A program made the translations under genes and the position numbers. Of a stretch of 34,137 nt of DNA, positions 9,205 through 18,740 are shown piece after piece (the stretch's first letter is position 1; the number at the start of each line of letters is the position of its first letter). The stretch spans positions 1 through 34,137 of the forward strand of contig JASHNV010000121.1 of assembly GCA_030041455.1 (NCBI GenBank), given 5' to 3'. Source of the DNA: Spirochaetia bacterium (GTDB taxonomy: Bacteria; Spirochaetota; Spirochaetia; DAHUYW01). Under the pieces are notes generated by a model, which had not been told where the DNA came from, searched no databases, and saw nothing but the letters and a program-made list of their open reading frames with translations.

Positions 9205-10833
9205 ATGAGCAAGGGTTTCGTTAACATCGTCTTGCACGCCCATCTTCCCTACGTTCGCCACCCCATGTACGAGCGCTTCCTCGAGGAGCGCTGGCTGTTC
9301 GAGGCAATCTCGGAGAGCTACCTGCCGCTCCTTCGCGTGTTCAACCGGCTGCGCGACGAGGGAGTCAAGTTCAGGCTCACGTTGTCGGTCTCGCCGACCC
9401 TCGCCTCCATGCTCACCGACGAGCTGCTGCAGACGCGCTACGTGAGCCACCTCAAGATGCTCCTCGATCTCGCCGACAAGGAGCTCGCGCGCACCGCGGC
9501 GGACGGCCGGTTCCATCCGCTCGCGAAGCTCTACCGGGATCTCTACACGCAAAACCTGGTCGACTTCACGGACACCTACCGGAGAAACATCCTCAGGGGC
9601 TTCCGAACGCTCGAGAAGGAGGGCTACCTCGAGATCATCACGACCGCGGCCACCCACTGCTTTTTCCCGCTCTACCAGGATTTTCCCGAGGCGGTGCAGG
9701 CGCAGATCCACACGGCGGTCATCTCGCACGGCAGGATCTTCGGGAGCGAGCCGGCGGGCTGCTGGCTGCCGGAGTGCGGCTACTACCCGGGGCTCGAGCG
9801 CTTCCTGAAGGAGAGCAACCTCGGCTACTTCTACGCCTCGGCGCACGCGCTGCTCCTCGCCGACAAGAGGCCGCGCTACGGGGTCTACGCGCCGATGGCC
9901 TGTCCGAACGGCGTCGCGGTGTTCGGGAGGGATATCCCGTCGTCCCGCGCGGTGTGGTCCGCCGACGAGGGCTATCCCGGGGACTTTTCCTACCGCGAGT
10001 TCTACCGCGACATCGGTTTCGACCTGCCGATGAGCTACATCGGCCCCTACATCCACGACTCCTCGGTGCGAATCAATACCGGCTTCAAGTACTACGCCAT
10101 CACGGGCAAAACCGACGACAAGCGACCCTACGTGCCGGAAGAGGCGCGGAGGAAGGCCGAGGAGCACGCCGAGAACTTCCTCTACAACCGCCTCAAGCAG
10201 GTGAAGAAGCTCGCGACGCTCATGGACCGGCCGCCGATCATCGTCTGCCCCTACGACGCCGAGCTTTTCGGCCATTGGTGGTTCGAAGGGCCGCTGTGGA
10301 TCGAATTCCTGCTGCGCAAGCTCGACGCCGCCTCGAGGGACGGCGGCCTCGATATGGTGACCGCCTCCGCCTACCTTGCGGCCTACCCTGAGAATCAGCC
10401 GGGGCAGCCCTCCTTCTCAAGCTGGGGCAACAAGGGCTACGCCGAGGTGTGGCTCGACGGGAGCAACGACTGGATCTATCGCCACATTCACAAGGCGATC
10501 GACCGGATGAGCGAGCTCGTCAAGCGCTTTCCCGACGAGCAGGGCCTGAAACGGCGTGTCCTGAACCAGGCCGCGCGGGAGGTCATGCTGAGCCAAGCCT
10601 CCGATTGGCCCTTCATCATGAAGACCGGTACGACCGTCCCCTACGCGGTCAAGCGGGTGAAAGAGCACCTCTACAACTTCAACCGCATCTACGAAAACCT
10701 GTGCCGCAACACGGTCAACACCGAATGGCTCACCGGCGTCGAGAAGAAGAACAACGTGTTCCCGGACATCGATTACCGGATCTTCGGGCGCGAGACGAGC
10801 CGCTCGGCCGAGATCGCTCCGCGCTCGCGCTGA
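9205..10833 (+). CDS. GH57/DUF1957 family 1,4-alpha-glucan branching enzyme
   Basis: 542 aa; VNIVLHAHLPYVRHP, GCWLPECGYYPGLERFL (nucleophile Glu region), IIVCPYDAELFGHWWFEGPLWI (acid/base Asp region). Confidence 0.9.
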   Translation: MSKGFVNIVLHAHLPYVRHPMYERFLEERWLFEAISESYLPLLRVFNRLRDEGVKFRLTLSVSPTLASMLTDELLQTRYVSHLKMLLDLADKELARTAADGRFHPLAKLYRDLYTQNLVDFTDTYRRNILRGFRTLEKEGYLEIITTAATHCFFPLYQDFPEAVQAQIHTAVISHGRIFGSEPAGCWLPECGYYPGLERFLKESNLGYFYASAHALLLADKRPRYGVYAPMACPNGVAVFGRDIPSSRAVWSADEGYPGDFSYREFYRDIGFDLPMSYIGPYIHDSSVRINTGFKYYAITGKTDDKRPYVPEEARRKAEEHAENFLYNRLKQVKKLATLMDRPPIIVCPYDAELFGHWWFEGPLWIEFLLRKLDAASRDGGLDMVTASAYLAAYPENQPGQPSFSSWGNKGYAEVWLDGSNDWIYRHIHKAIDRMSELVKRFPDEQGLKRRVLNQAAREVMLSQASDWPFIMKTGTTVPYAVKRVKEHLYNFNRIYENLCRNTVNTEWLTGVEKKNNVFPDIDYRIFGRETSRSAEIAPRSR

Positions 10834-10835
10834 TC

Positions 10836-10858
10836 GGGCCCCTCGACCGAGGGCGCCC
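10836..10858. terminator. Hairpin between convergent genes, possible terminator
   Basis: GGgcCCCTC-GACC-GAGGGcgCC just after the TGA at 10831-10833; no T tract. Confidence 0.25.
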
Positions 10859-10900
10859 GGCAACATCCCGTTCACGTGCACGGAACCCTTCGGGGCGCTC

Positions 10901-11146
10901 CTAGAGGTACTCCTGGAGATCGATCCGGTCGAGGAGCTCGACATAGTACCGGGTCGTTTCCTCGCCTCGCTCCAGGCTCGTCGCTTTCTTAAAGACGCGA
11001 TAGGCGATCATCCTGTCGGTCGGAAGGGGGAGCGGCAGGGGGAAGCCGTTCAAATCGACGACCTCGTTCATCCTGAGATCGTGGGGGATCTCCTGGGTGT
11101 CCCCGTCCGGGTACACGAGGAGCCTCGTGTAAAGCGTCATACCCAT
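10901..11146 (-). CDS. Small uncharacterised protein (81 aa)
   Basis: MGMTLYTRLLVYPDGDTQEIPHDLRMNEVVDLNGFPLPLPLPTDRMIAYRVFKKATSLERGEETTRYYVELLDRIDLQEYL; no competing frame on the plus strand. Confidence 0.65.
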   Translation of the reverse strand: MGMTLYTRLLVYPDGDTQEIPHDLRMNEVVDLNGFPLPLPLPTDRMIAYRVFKKATSLERGEETTRYYVELLDRIDLQEYL

Positions 11147-11240
11147 TCGTAATCCGTTCCTCGACCCGGTACTACTTAACGGATGTTACTGAATATTCTG
11201 TCGTCCCGCTCTTTTTTGTCGGTTTTCCGAGAAAGCTCTG

Positions 11241-11268
11241 TTGACAATAGTTCGGGATACGATAGTAT
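11241..11268 (+). promoter_or_regulatory. Sigma70-type promoter of the mraZ/dcw cluster
   Basis: TTGACA (11241-11246), 16-nt spacer, TAGTAT (11263-11268). Confidence 0.6.
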
Positions 11269-11282
11269 TGGAAGGGCGATAT

Positions 11283-11319
11283 GTGGAAGAAAGTGGGCGA
11301 TAATACCAGAAAGTGGGCG
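11283..11319 (+). promoter_or_regulatory. Putative MraZ operator (phased GTGG/GTGGG boxes)
   Basis: GTGG at 11283, 11293 and 11313 (10-bp phasing); exact repeat AGAAAGTGGGCG at 11288-11299 and 11308-11319. Confidence 0.65.
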
Positions 11320-11324
11320 CACCG

Positions 11325-11765
11325 ATGATCACGGGCGAGTACCGCAACTCGCTCGACGAGAAGGGCCGCCTCCTCGTTCCATCGCGCATTCGCGCCGAGA
11401 TCCTCGGCAGCGTTCTCGTCGTCACCCAGGGCGTGGACAGGTGTCTCTGGCTTTTCCCTCCGGAGGAATGGAAGAAGATATCGGACAACGTCATGACGTC
11501 CACGTCGATGTTCCAGGCGGGAGACCGGCTTGTCCTGCGGCGCTTCATCGCCCCGGCGCAGGAGACCGAGATCGACAAGACCGGACGGATCAACATCGCG
11601 CCGGCTCTCCGCGACTATGCGGGGCTCGGGAGAGAAGCGGTGATTCTCGGCATCAAGAACTATATCGAGGTCTGGGATGAGTCGGTCTACCGAAGCTACT
11701 TGGCCGACAAGGAACCCGAGTTCCAGGCGGCCGCCGAGGAGCTCGGAAAGGTCATCACGCTGTAG
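11325..11765 (+). CDS. mraZ: Transcriptional regulator MraZ
   Basis: MITGEYRNSLDEKGRLLVPSRIRAEI...; ATG at 11325 preferred over GTG at 11313, which lies in the operator repeat. Confidence 0.93.
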   Translation: MITGEYRNSLDEKGRLLVPSRIRAEILGSVLVVTQGVDRCLWLFPPEEWKKISDNVMTSTSMFQAGDRLVLRRFIAPAQETEIDKTGRINIAPALRDYAGLGREAVILGIKNYIEVWDESVYRSYLADKEPEFQAAAEELGKVITL

Positions 11766-11783
11766 GCACGGGGGCGGGAAGCG

Positions 11784-12743
11784 TTGAACGGCATGGATAT
11801 CGCGCACTACCCAGTCCTGAAGGACGAGGTCCTGTCGCTTTTGAAGCCGCGCGGCAGGAAGGAGCTCATGGTCGACGCCACGCTCGGGGAGGGCGGCCAC
11901 GCGGTGCTCTTCCTCGAGCGCTACACGACGCTCCGCCTCGTCGGTCTCGACGCCGACGCGCTCATTCTCGACATCGCGAAGCGGCGGCTCGCCGCCTACG
12001 CCGAGCGCACCCGCTTCTACCACGCGTGGTTCAACGCGTTCTTCAAGGATTACCCCGGCGATCTCGACGAGCCCGACACCATTCTCTTCGACCTCGGCAT
12101 CTCGATGTACCATTTCGAGGTCTCCGGGCGGGGCTTCAGCTTCCGCAACGACGAGCCGCTCGACATGCGCCTGAGCGAGGGCCTCGAGACCTCCGCGCAC
12201 GACATCGTCAATCAATACCCGGAACGCGAGCTTGCGAACATCCTGTTCGAGCTCGGCGAGGAGAAGCGCTCGCGCGAGATCGCGCGCTCGATCGTCGCCC
12301 GCAGGCAGCGCGCGCCGATCGACACGACCCGCGAGCTCGCCGAGCTCATCGAGCGCGCGCTCGGACCTCGCTACCGCTACGGGAGGATCCACCCGGCCAC
12401 CCGCTCCTTCCAGGCGCTTCGGATCGCCGTGAACGGCGAGCTCGTGCGCCTTGAGTCCGCGCTTCAGGCCGCGCTCGGCGTCCTGAAGGTCAACGGACGC
12501 ATGGGGGTCATCTCGTTCCACTCCCTCGAGGACCGGATCGTCAAGCGCTTCTTCCGGGCGAAAAATAAGTCCTGCACCTGCCCGCCCGAACAGCCGATTT
12601 GTACCTGTGGGGGCAGGCGCGTCCTCGAGATCGTCACCCGCAAGCCCGTCGTCGCCGGAGAGCACGAGCGGTCCGGGAACCCTCCGTCGCGCAGCGCCAA
12701 GCTCCGCGTCGCCGTCAAGCTTGAAGAGGAAGAGAGTCCATGA
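11784..12743 (+). CDS. rsmH: 16S rRNA (cytosine(1402)-N(4))-methyltransferase RsmH (MraW)
   Basis: HYPVLKDEVLSLL, DATLGEGGHA, SGRGFSFRNDEPLDMRLSEG, GVISFHSLEDRIVKRFF; start may be TTG 11784 or ATG 11793. Confidence 0.95.
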   Translation: MNGMDIAHYPVLKDEVLSLLKPRGRKELMVDATLGEGGHAVLFLERYTTLRLVGLDADALILDIAKRRLAAYAERTRFYHAWFNAFFKDYPGDLDEPDTILFDLGISMYHFEVSGRGFSFRNDEPLDMRLSEGLETSAHDIVNQYPERELANILFELGEEKRSREIARSIVARRQRAPIDTTRELAELIERALGPRYRYGRIHPATRSFQALRIAVNGELVRLESALQAALGVLKVNGRMGVISFHSLEDRIVKRFFRAKNKSCTCPPEQPICTCGGRRVLEIVTRKPVVAGEHERSGNPPSRSAKLRVAVKLEEEESP

Positions 12744-13030
12744 AGGGGAAGCTGAGGCTGCTGCTCTTGACGACGATTCCGGTCTTCGTCTTCGTGAACG
12801 TCTATCAGACCTATACCTACCAGGGGATCGAGCGGCAGGTCTCCTCGCTTGAGAGCCAGGAGCAGAGCTGGATCGAGGCGAACAAGCGGATAACCGCGGG
12901 CATCGCCGTCCTGAGCGCACCCCAGCGCATCGCAGAGATCGCGGTGAACGAGCTCGGCATGAAGCGCCACGACGACGCGCCGCGCCTCGACCTGCGCGTT
13001 CGCGCGGCGAAGGTCGGAAACGATGGATAG
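12740..13030 (+). CDS. ftsL: FtsL/DivIC-like cell division protein
   Basis: Short protein with one N-terminal TM segment plus coiled coil, located between rsmH and murF; 4-nt overlap with rsmH. Confidence 0.7.
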   Translation: MKGKLRLLLLTTIPVFVFVNVYQTYTYQGIERQVSSLESQEQSWIEANKRITAGIAVLSAPQRIAEIAVNELGMKRHDDAPRLDLRVRAAKVGNDG

Positions 13031-14417
13031 CGCGCCGCTCCTCACGGTCCAGGAGATCGTCACGCACGCCCGCGGGGAGCTCATCGCGCGCGGGAGCCGG
13101 CCGTTCGCGAGCTCGGTCGCGGTCGACTCGCGGCGCTGCGAATCGGGCAGCCTCTTCGTGCCCCTCGCGGGCGAGCGCACCGACGGTCATTTTTTTATCG
13201 CGGAGGCGGTCGAGAAAGGGAGCTCTCTCTGTCTCATCGATCGGAAGTTCGCTCGAGAAAATAAAGAGAGAATCGCGCAGATTTTCGAGCGGGGCAGCGC
13301 GGGCCTCGTCGCCGTGGACAACACGCTCCAGGCGCTTCAGGATCTTTCGCGCTTCCAGATGAGGCGGTGCGACCGCGTGGTCCGCGTCGGCGTGACCGGG
13401 AGCAGCGGCAAGACGACGACCAAGGAGCTCATCGGCGCGATCCTCCTCAGGGGCTCGTCGGGCTCCATGAACCCCGGCAACTTGAACTCCGAGATCGGGC
13501 TGCCGCTTGCCACCTTCGCGGTGAGGCCCGACCACCGCTACGCCATCTTCGAGATGGGGGTGAGCCATGTCGGCGAGATGGACACGCTCGCCGACATCGT
13601 GCACCCCGACATCGCCGCGATCACGAACATCGGAAGCGCGCACGTGGGCTTGATCGGCTCGCGGGACGCCATCGCGGCGGAAAAAAAGAAGATCTTCGGG
13701 AGGTTCACCGGGACGCAGACAGGGTTCGTCTTCGAGGACGAACCGTATCTCCCGTTCCTGCGCGAGGGGGTCCTCGGCGCCGTCGCGCCCTACGGCAGGA
13801 GAAGCACGCCGGGCTTCGCCGGAAGCGTCTCGCTCGGGATCGACGGTCATCTGCTGCAGATCAGGGACCGCGCGATCCGGTTCCCGCTCGCGGGAAGCCA
13901 CAATCTCTCAAACGCTCTTTGTGCCGTGTCGATCGCGGATTATTTCCGCGTGCCCCTCGACGACGTCCGGGGGGGGCTCGAAGCGGTCCGTCCGCTCTCC
14001 GGGAGGGGAGAGATTCTCAAGGGCCGCGTCACCGTCATTCAGGACTCGTACAACGCGAATCCTGAGGCATTCCAGAAGGCAGTGGAGTTCCTGAACGATC
14101 TCGCCTGGGAGGGACGAAAGATCGTCGTCGCCGGCTCGATGAAAGAGCTCGGCAGGGAAAGCGCCGCGTCCCACGCGGCGCTCGGGGCGCTGCTCGCCGC
14201 CTCCACCGCCGACGCGCTGTTCTTCTACGGCGAGGAGGCGTCGGCCTCCTTCGCCGAGTGTGTCGGGAAAAAGGCGGTCGTCCGCTGGACGACCGCCTTC
14301 GGTGACCTTGTCGATTCCGTGTCGTCGTTCGTCAAGGAAGGGGACATCGTCCTCGTCAAAGGCTCGCGCAGCATGGAGCTCGAGCGCCTCGTGCCGCACC
14401 TGAGGGGGGAAGACTGA
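13023..14417 (+). CDS. murF: UDP-N-acetylmuramoyl-tripeptide--D-alanyl-D-alanine ligase
   Basis: VDSRRCESGSLFVPLAGERTDGHFFI, VGVTGSSGKTTTKELI, NPGNLNSEIGLPLA, DSYNANPEA. Confidence 0.95.
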   Translation: MDSAPLLTVQEIVTHARGELIARGSRPFASSVAVDSRRCESGSLFVPLAGERTDGHFFIAEAVEKGSSLCLIDRKFARENKERIAQIFERGSAGLVAVDNTLQALQDLSRFQMRRCDRVVRVGVTGSSGKTTTKELIGAILLRGSSGSMNPGNLNSEIGLPLATFAVRPDHRYAIFEMGVSHVGEMDTLADIVHPDIAAITNIGSAHVGLIGSRDAIAAEKKKIFGRFTGTQTGFVFEDEPYLPFLREGVLGAVAPYGRRSTPGFAGSVSLGIDGHLLQIRDRAIRFPLAGSHNLSNALCAVSIADYFRVPLDDVRGGLEAVRPLSGRGEILKGRVTVIQDSYNANPEAFQKAVEFLNDLAWEGRKIVVAGSMKELGRESAASHAALGALLAASTADALFFYGEEASASFAECVGKKAVVRWTTAFGDLVDSVSSFVKEGDIVLVKGSRSMELERLVPHLRGED

Positions 14418-15496
14418 TGCTCAAGGACCTGCTCTACCCGCTCGTGAAGTCCTTCACGTTCTTCAACATCTTCCAGTACATAACGTTCCGCGCCGCCTAC
14501 GCGGCGGTCACCGCGCTCGTGATCGCCTTCATCTTCGGGCCGCGGCTGATCGCCGTCCTGAGGGCGAGGAAGCTCGGGCAGGAGATCAGGACCGACGGGC
14601 CCGAGACTCACCTCGCGAAGTCGGGCACCCCGACGATGGGCGGCATCCTCATCATCGTCGCGATCGTCGCTTCCATGCTCCTGTGGCAGGATCTCCACAA
14701 TCCGCTCACGTGGATCAGCATCTTCGCGATCCTCGGCTTCGGCGCGATCGGCTTCCTCGACGACGTCCTGAAGATCTCCCGGCGGGACTCCCGCGGCCTG
14801 AGCGCCGGGGTGAAGTTCGGCGGCCAGGCGATCGTCGCGGCGGTCGTCGTCTCGTTCATCTATCTGAACCGTCACGACTACACGACGCTCCTCTACGTGC
14901 CGTTCTTCAAGGTCCACGTTCTCGACCTCTCGTTCCTGTACATCCCCTTCGGCGTCCTGTTCCTCGTCGGGTGGTCGAACGCCGTGAACCTCACCGACGG
15001 CCTCGACGGCCTCGCCACCGGCCTCGTGATCATGGTCGGGATCGCCTTCGCCGCGCTCTCCTATCTCTCCGGCCGCTCCGACTTCGCCCAATACCTCGGC
15101 ATCCCCTACATCGCCGGCAGCGGCGAGCTCACGGTGCTCTGCTTCGCGCTCGTCGGCGCCTGCGTGGGTTTCCTTTGGTACAACGCCCATCCTGCCGAGA
15201 TTTTTATGGGGGACACGGGCAGTCTCTCGCTCGGGGGGATCATTGGGGTGCTTGCCATGCTCCTCAAGAAAGAGATCCTGCTCTTCATCATCGGAGGAGT
15301 CTTCGTGATCGAGATGTTCTCCGACATCGTGCAGGTGGCGAGCTACAAGATCCGCGGGAAGAGGGTGTTCAAGATGGCGCCCCTTCATCACCATTTCGAG
15401 AAATCCGGCTGGGCGGAGACGAAGGTCGTGACGCGCTTTTGGATCCTCGGAGGCATGTTCACGATTCTGAGCCTCTCGACGCTGAAGATACAGTAG
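14417..15496 (+). CDS. mraY: Phospho-N-acetylmuramoyl-pentapeptide-transferase
   Basis: KSGTPTMGGILII, GFLDDVLK, NAVNLTDGLDGLATG, MGDTGSLSLGGIIG, APLHHHFE. Confidence 0.97.
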   Translation: MLKDLLYPLVKSFTFFNIFQYITFRAAYAAVTALVIAFIFGPRLIAVLRARKLGQEIRTDGPETHLAKSGTPTMGGILIIVAIVASMLLWQDLHNPLTWISIFAILGFGAIGFLDDVLKISRRDSRGLSAGVKFGGQAIVAAVVVSFIYLNRHDYTTLLYVPFFKVHVLDLSFLYIPFGVLFLVGWSNAVNLTDGLDGLATGLVIMVGIAFAALSYLSGRSDFAQYLGIPYIAGSGELTVLCFALVGACVGFLWYNAHPAEIFMGDTGSLSLGGIIGVLAMLLKKEILLFIIGGVFVIEMFSDIVQVASYKIRGKRVFKMAPLHHHFEKSGWAETKVVTRFWILGGMFTILSLSTLKIQ

Positions 15497-15497
15497 C

Positions 15498-16637
15498 ATG
15501 AGCGACAGATTTACCGCCGAGAAGGTCGGCCGAACGACCTTGGACTACACGCTGCTCGGCTTCATGACCCTCCTCGTGGGGCTCGGGCTGTCGACGCTCT
15601 TCTCGGCCTCCTACTACGTGGCAAGCGAGCATTTCAACGACCCGCTCCGCCTTTTCTACCGCCAGCTCGTCTGGGTGGCGGCGGGGCTCGCCGCGGCGCT
15701 CGGCCTCTCGCGCGTCTCGATGGCGGCGCTCCGAAAGGCGATCCCCGGGATCGTGCTCGCGGCGCTCGGCCTCATGCTCCTCACCTTCGTCCCGGGGCTG
15801 AGCCTCGAGGCGCTCGGCGCCCGGCGCTGGATCTCGCTTTTCGGGCTCACCTTCCAGCCGTCGGAGCTCGTGAAGCTCGCGCTCATCGTCTATCTCGCCC
15901 ATTACCTCGACAAGAAGCACGACCGCCTAAGGAGATTCGGCACGGGCGTGCTCCCCGCGCTCCTCATCGCGCTCGCCTTCATCGCGCTCGTCTACCTCCA
16001 GAACGATTTTCCGACGGCCTTCTTCATCCTGTTCCTCACCCTCGCGCTCCTGTTCGTCGGCGGGGTGAGGATCCTGCACTTCGCCTCGCTCGCCTTGGCG
16101 CTCCTTCCGCTCTCGGGGCTCCTCATGTTCGCGCGCGAGCATCGCGTGGCCCGCTTTCTCGCCTTCTGGAATCCCGACAGCGACCCCCTCGGCCGGGGCT
16201 ACCAGATCGCCGCCTCCCAGGCGGCGCTCGGCCACGGGGGCTTCTGGGGCGCCGGGTTCGGTCGCGGCTCGGAGAAGCTCGGCTGGCTCCCGGAGGTCCA
16301 CTCCGATTTCGTTTTCGCCGTGCTCGGCGAGGAGGCGGGGCTCGTCGGAGTCCTCTTCGTGCTCGCGCTGTTCCTCTGCTTCGCGGTGAAGGGGTACGTG
16401 ATCGGAATGGCCTCGAAGGACCGCTTCGGCTACTACCTCGCCTTCGGCATCACGACGAGCATCCTGTTCCAGGGGCTGTTCAACGTCGCCGTCGTCTCGG
16501 GCCTCGTCCCCGCGACGGGCATTCCGCTCCCGTTCTTTTCCTCGGGCGGATCCTCCATTCTCGTCACGCTCGCCTCCTGCGGGCTGCTGATGAACCTCTC
16601 CCGCAGGGCGGGGGACCGAGCGGGGAATCATGAGTAG
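15498..16637 (+). CDS. ftsW: SEDS-family peptidoglycan polymerase FtsW
   Basis: Multi-TM; GARRWISLFGLTFQPSELVKLALIVYLA, VHSDFVFAVLGEEAGLVG, TGIPLPFFSSGGSSIL; position in dcw. Confidence 0.93.
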   Translation: MSDRFTAEKVGRTTLDYTLLGFMTLLVGLGLSTLFSASYYVASEHFNDPLRLFYRQLVWVAAGLAAALGLSRVSMAALRKAIPGIVLAALGLMLLTFVPGLSLEALGARRWISLFGLTFQPSELVKLALIVYLAHYLDKKHDRLRRFGTGVLPALLIALAFIALVYLQNDFPTAFFILFLTLALLFVGGVRILHFASLALALLPLSGLLMFAREHRVARFLAFWNPDSDPLGRGYQIAASQAALGHGGFWGAGFGRGSEKLGWLPEVHSDFVFAVLGEEAGLVGVLFVLALFLCFAVKGYVIGMASKDRFGYYLAFGITTSILFQGLFNVAVVSGLVPATGIPLPFFSSGGSSILVTLASCGLLMNLSRRAGDRAGNHE

Positions 16638-17454
16638 CGTCGCGATTCTCGAGTACAAAGGCGCCTCCGCGCTCCGCTCGCGCAGGCGAAGCTCCAACCG
16701 TCTCTTCGCGCTGCTCATCGGAGCGCTGTTCATCGTGCTCGCCCTCGAGATGGTCTTCCATTTCGTGATCGCGCCCAACCTCCTGATCGACAAGGTGCAG
16801 ATCACCGCCTCCGACGATCTGCCGCTCTCGAACGACCAGATCGTCCAGATCGCCGGGCTCGACCGGCCGTCCTACTACTTCTCGCTCGACGTCGCCCGGA
16901 TCAAGGCGAAGCTCGAGGCCTACCCGATCATCAAGGAGGCCACCGTCCGGAAGGTCTTCCCCGCGGGGATCGCCATCTCGCTCGTCGAGCGGCGACCCTT
17001 CGCCGTCACGCTCGTCAACACGGCGAGCGGCAGCATCCCCGTCGCCTTCGACGCCGACGGCGTGGTCGTGCGGATCGGCGCCGTCGCGTCCGCGGGCGAT
17101 CTCCCGTTCGTCTCCGGGGTGGAGATCCCCGAGCTCCGCCTCGGCATGCGCCTGCCCGGCGAGCTCGCCAGGTTTCTCTCCGACCTCGAGCGCATCAAGG
17201 CGACCGACCCGTCGCTCTTCGCCGACCTCTCCGAGGTGCGGTTCGTGCGGACGGTCGGCTCCGACTTCGACGTGATGCTCTACCCGCTCGCCTACCGGGT
17301 ACCGGTCCTGATCGGCGACACGGTAGACGACCAGGAGCTTAGGTATATTATGATGACACTCGACGTGGTCGCCCAGGAGGGTCTTTCCGCCAAGCTCTCG
17401 GAGCTCGACTTTCGAAGCGGCCAGGTCGTCTATCGGCTGAAGGGGGGGAGCTGA
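16630..17454 (+). CDS. ftsQ: Cell division protein FtsQ/DivIB-like
   Basis: Single N-terminal TM plus POTRA-like region (VDKVQITASDD..., AYPIIKEATVRKVFPAGIAISLVERRPFAV), between ftsW and ftsA. Confidence 0.85.
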   Translation: MSSVAILEYKGASALRSRRRSSNRLFALLIGALFIVLALEMVFHFVIAPNLLIDKVQITASDDLPLSNDQIVQIAGLDRPSYYFSLDVARIKAKLEAYPIIKEATVRKVFPAGIAISLVERRPFAVTLVNTASGSIPVAFDADGVVVRIGAVASAGDLPFVSGVEIPELRLGMRLPGELARFLSDLERIKATDPSLFADLSEVRFVRTVGSDFDVMLYPLAYRVPVLIGDTVDDQELRYIMMTLDVVAQEGLSAKLSELDFRSGQVVYRLKGGS

Positions 17455-17455
17455 C

Positions 17456-18694
17456 GTGCCTGCGGACAATCTGATCGTCGGGCTCGACATCGGCACGACA
17501 AAGGTCTGCGCGGTGATCGGTCAATACAGCGAGCAGGGCGCCCTCGAGATCACCGGCGTCGGCCTGAGCCCCTCGGTCGGCCTCAGGCGCGGCGTGGTGA
17601 TCAACATCGAGTCCACCCTCCGCTCGGTCGCCCAGGCGATCGAGGCCGCCGAGATGATGTCCGGGCGCGAGGTCCAGAGCGTCTTCACCGGCATCGCCGG
17701 AGCGCACATCGAGGGCATCAACTCCCGGGGGGTCGTCGCCGTCACCGGAAGGGGCCGCGAGATCACGAAGGAGGACGTCGACCGGGTGATCGACGCCGCG
17801 AAGGCGGTGGTCATCCCGATGGACCGCGAGGTTCTTCACGTCATCCCCCAGGAGTTCATCGTCGACGACCAAGGCGGCATCAAGAATCCGATCGACATGA
17901 TCGGCATCCGGCTCGAGGCGGAGGTGCACATCATCACCGGCTCGGTGACCTCGGCGCAGAACCTCCTGAAATGCGTGAACCGAGCGGGCTTCCGGGTGAA
18001 CGACATCATCCTCCAGTCCCTCGCAAGCGGCCAGGCGGTGCTCTCCCCCGAGGAGAAGGAGCTCGGGACCCTCATGGTGGACCTCGGCGGCGGCACCACG
18101 GACATCCTCGTGCACCTCGAGGGCGCGCCCTATCACACGAACGTGATCGCGCTCGGAGGCAATCAGGTCACGAGCGACCTCGCGATCATGTTGAAGACGC
18201 CCCAGGAGGCGGCGGAGCGCATCAAGAAGGAATCCGGGTGCTGCTACATGCCGCTCGTCGACGCCGAGGAAGAGGTCGTCCTCCCGGGGATCGGAGGATG
18301 GCCGGCGCAGGCGGTGCCGCGAAAAGAGCTCTGCCGGATCATCCAGCCGAGGATGACCGAGATCTTGAGCCTCGTGAAGGAGCAGCTCGCGAAGAAAAGC
18401 TATCTCGGCCTGCTCGGCGGCGGAGTCGTGCTCACGGGCGGCGGTTCGCTCCTGCCGGGCACGGTGGAGCTCGCCCAGGAGGTCTTCGGACTCCCCGCGC
18501 GCATCGGCGTGCCGAGCGCCTACGGCGGGCTCGGCTCGGAATACCAGAGCCCGATCTTCGCGACGGCGGTCGGCCTCATCCTCTACGGCGCCGCGTCGGT
18601 CGAGTCCGACCGGCGCCACGAGTCCGGCGGGAGCAGGAAGAGCGGGGAGGGATTCATGGTTCGGCTGAAGGATTGGATGAAAGAGTTCTTCTGA
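17456..18694 (+). CDS. ftsA: Cell division protein FtsA
   Basis: GTG start; [51 protein letters not shown]-terminal amphipathic [11 protein letters not shown]. Confidence 0.96.
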   Translation: MPADNLIVGLDIGTTKVCAVIGQYSEQGALEITGVGLSPSVGLRRGVVINIESTLRSVAQAIEAAEMMSGREVQSVFTGIAGAHIEGINSRGVVAVTGRGREITKEDVDRVIDAAKAVVIPMDREVLHVIPQEFIVDDQGGIKNPIDMIGIRLEAEVHIITGSVTSAQNLLKCVNRAGFRVNDIILQSLASGQAVLSPEEKELGTLMVDLGGGTTDILVHLEGAPYHTNVIALGGNQVTSDLAIMLKTPQEAAERIKKESGCCYMPLVDAEEEVVLPGIGGWPAQAVPRKELCRIIQPRMTEILSLVKEQLAKKSYLGLLGGGVVLTGGGSLLPGTVELAQEVFGLPARIGVPSAYGGLGSEYQSPIFATAVGLILYGAASVESDRRHESGGSRKSGEGFMVRLKDWMKEFF

Positions 18695-18740
18695 CCCAAC
18701 GGGTTTCAAAAAAGCTTTCGTTAGCTTCTGGGAGGGGGCA

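Noticed and set aside
11172-13901. 909-aa minus-strand ORF across mraZ-rsmH-ftsL-murF
   Set aside because: Shadow ORF opposite well-recognised genes, caused by high GC and biased codon usage; low-complexity Arg/Glu/Asp/Leu-rich product, no domain.
18710-18732. AAGCT-TTCGTT-AGCTT hairpin between ftsA and ftsZ
   Set aside because: Only 5 bp, no supporting terminator or operator context.
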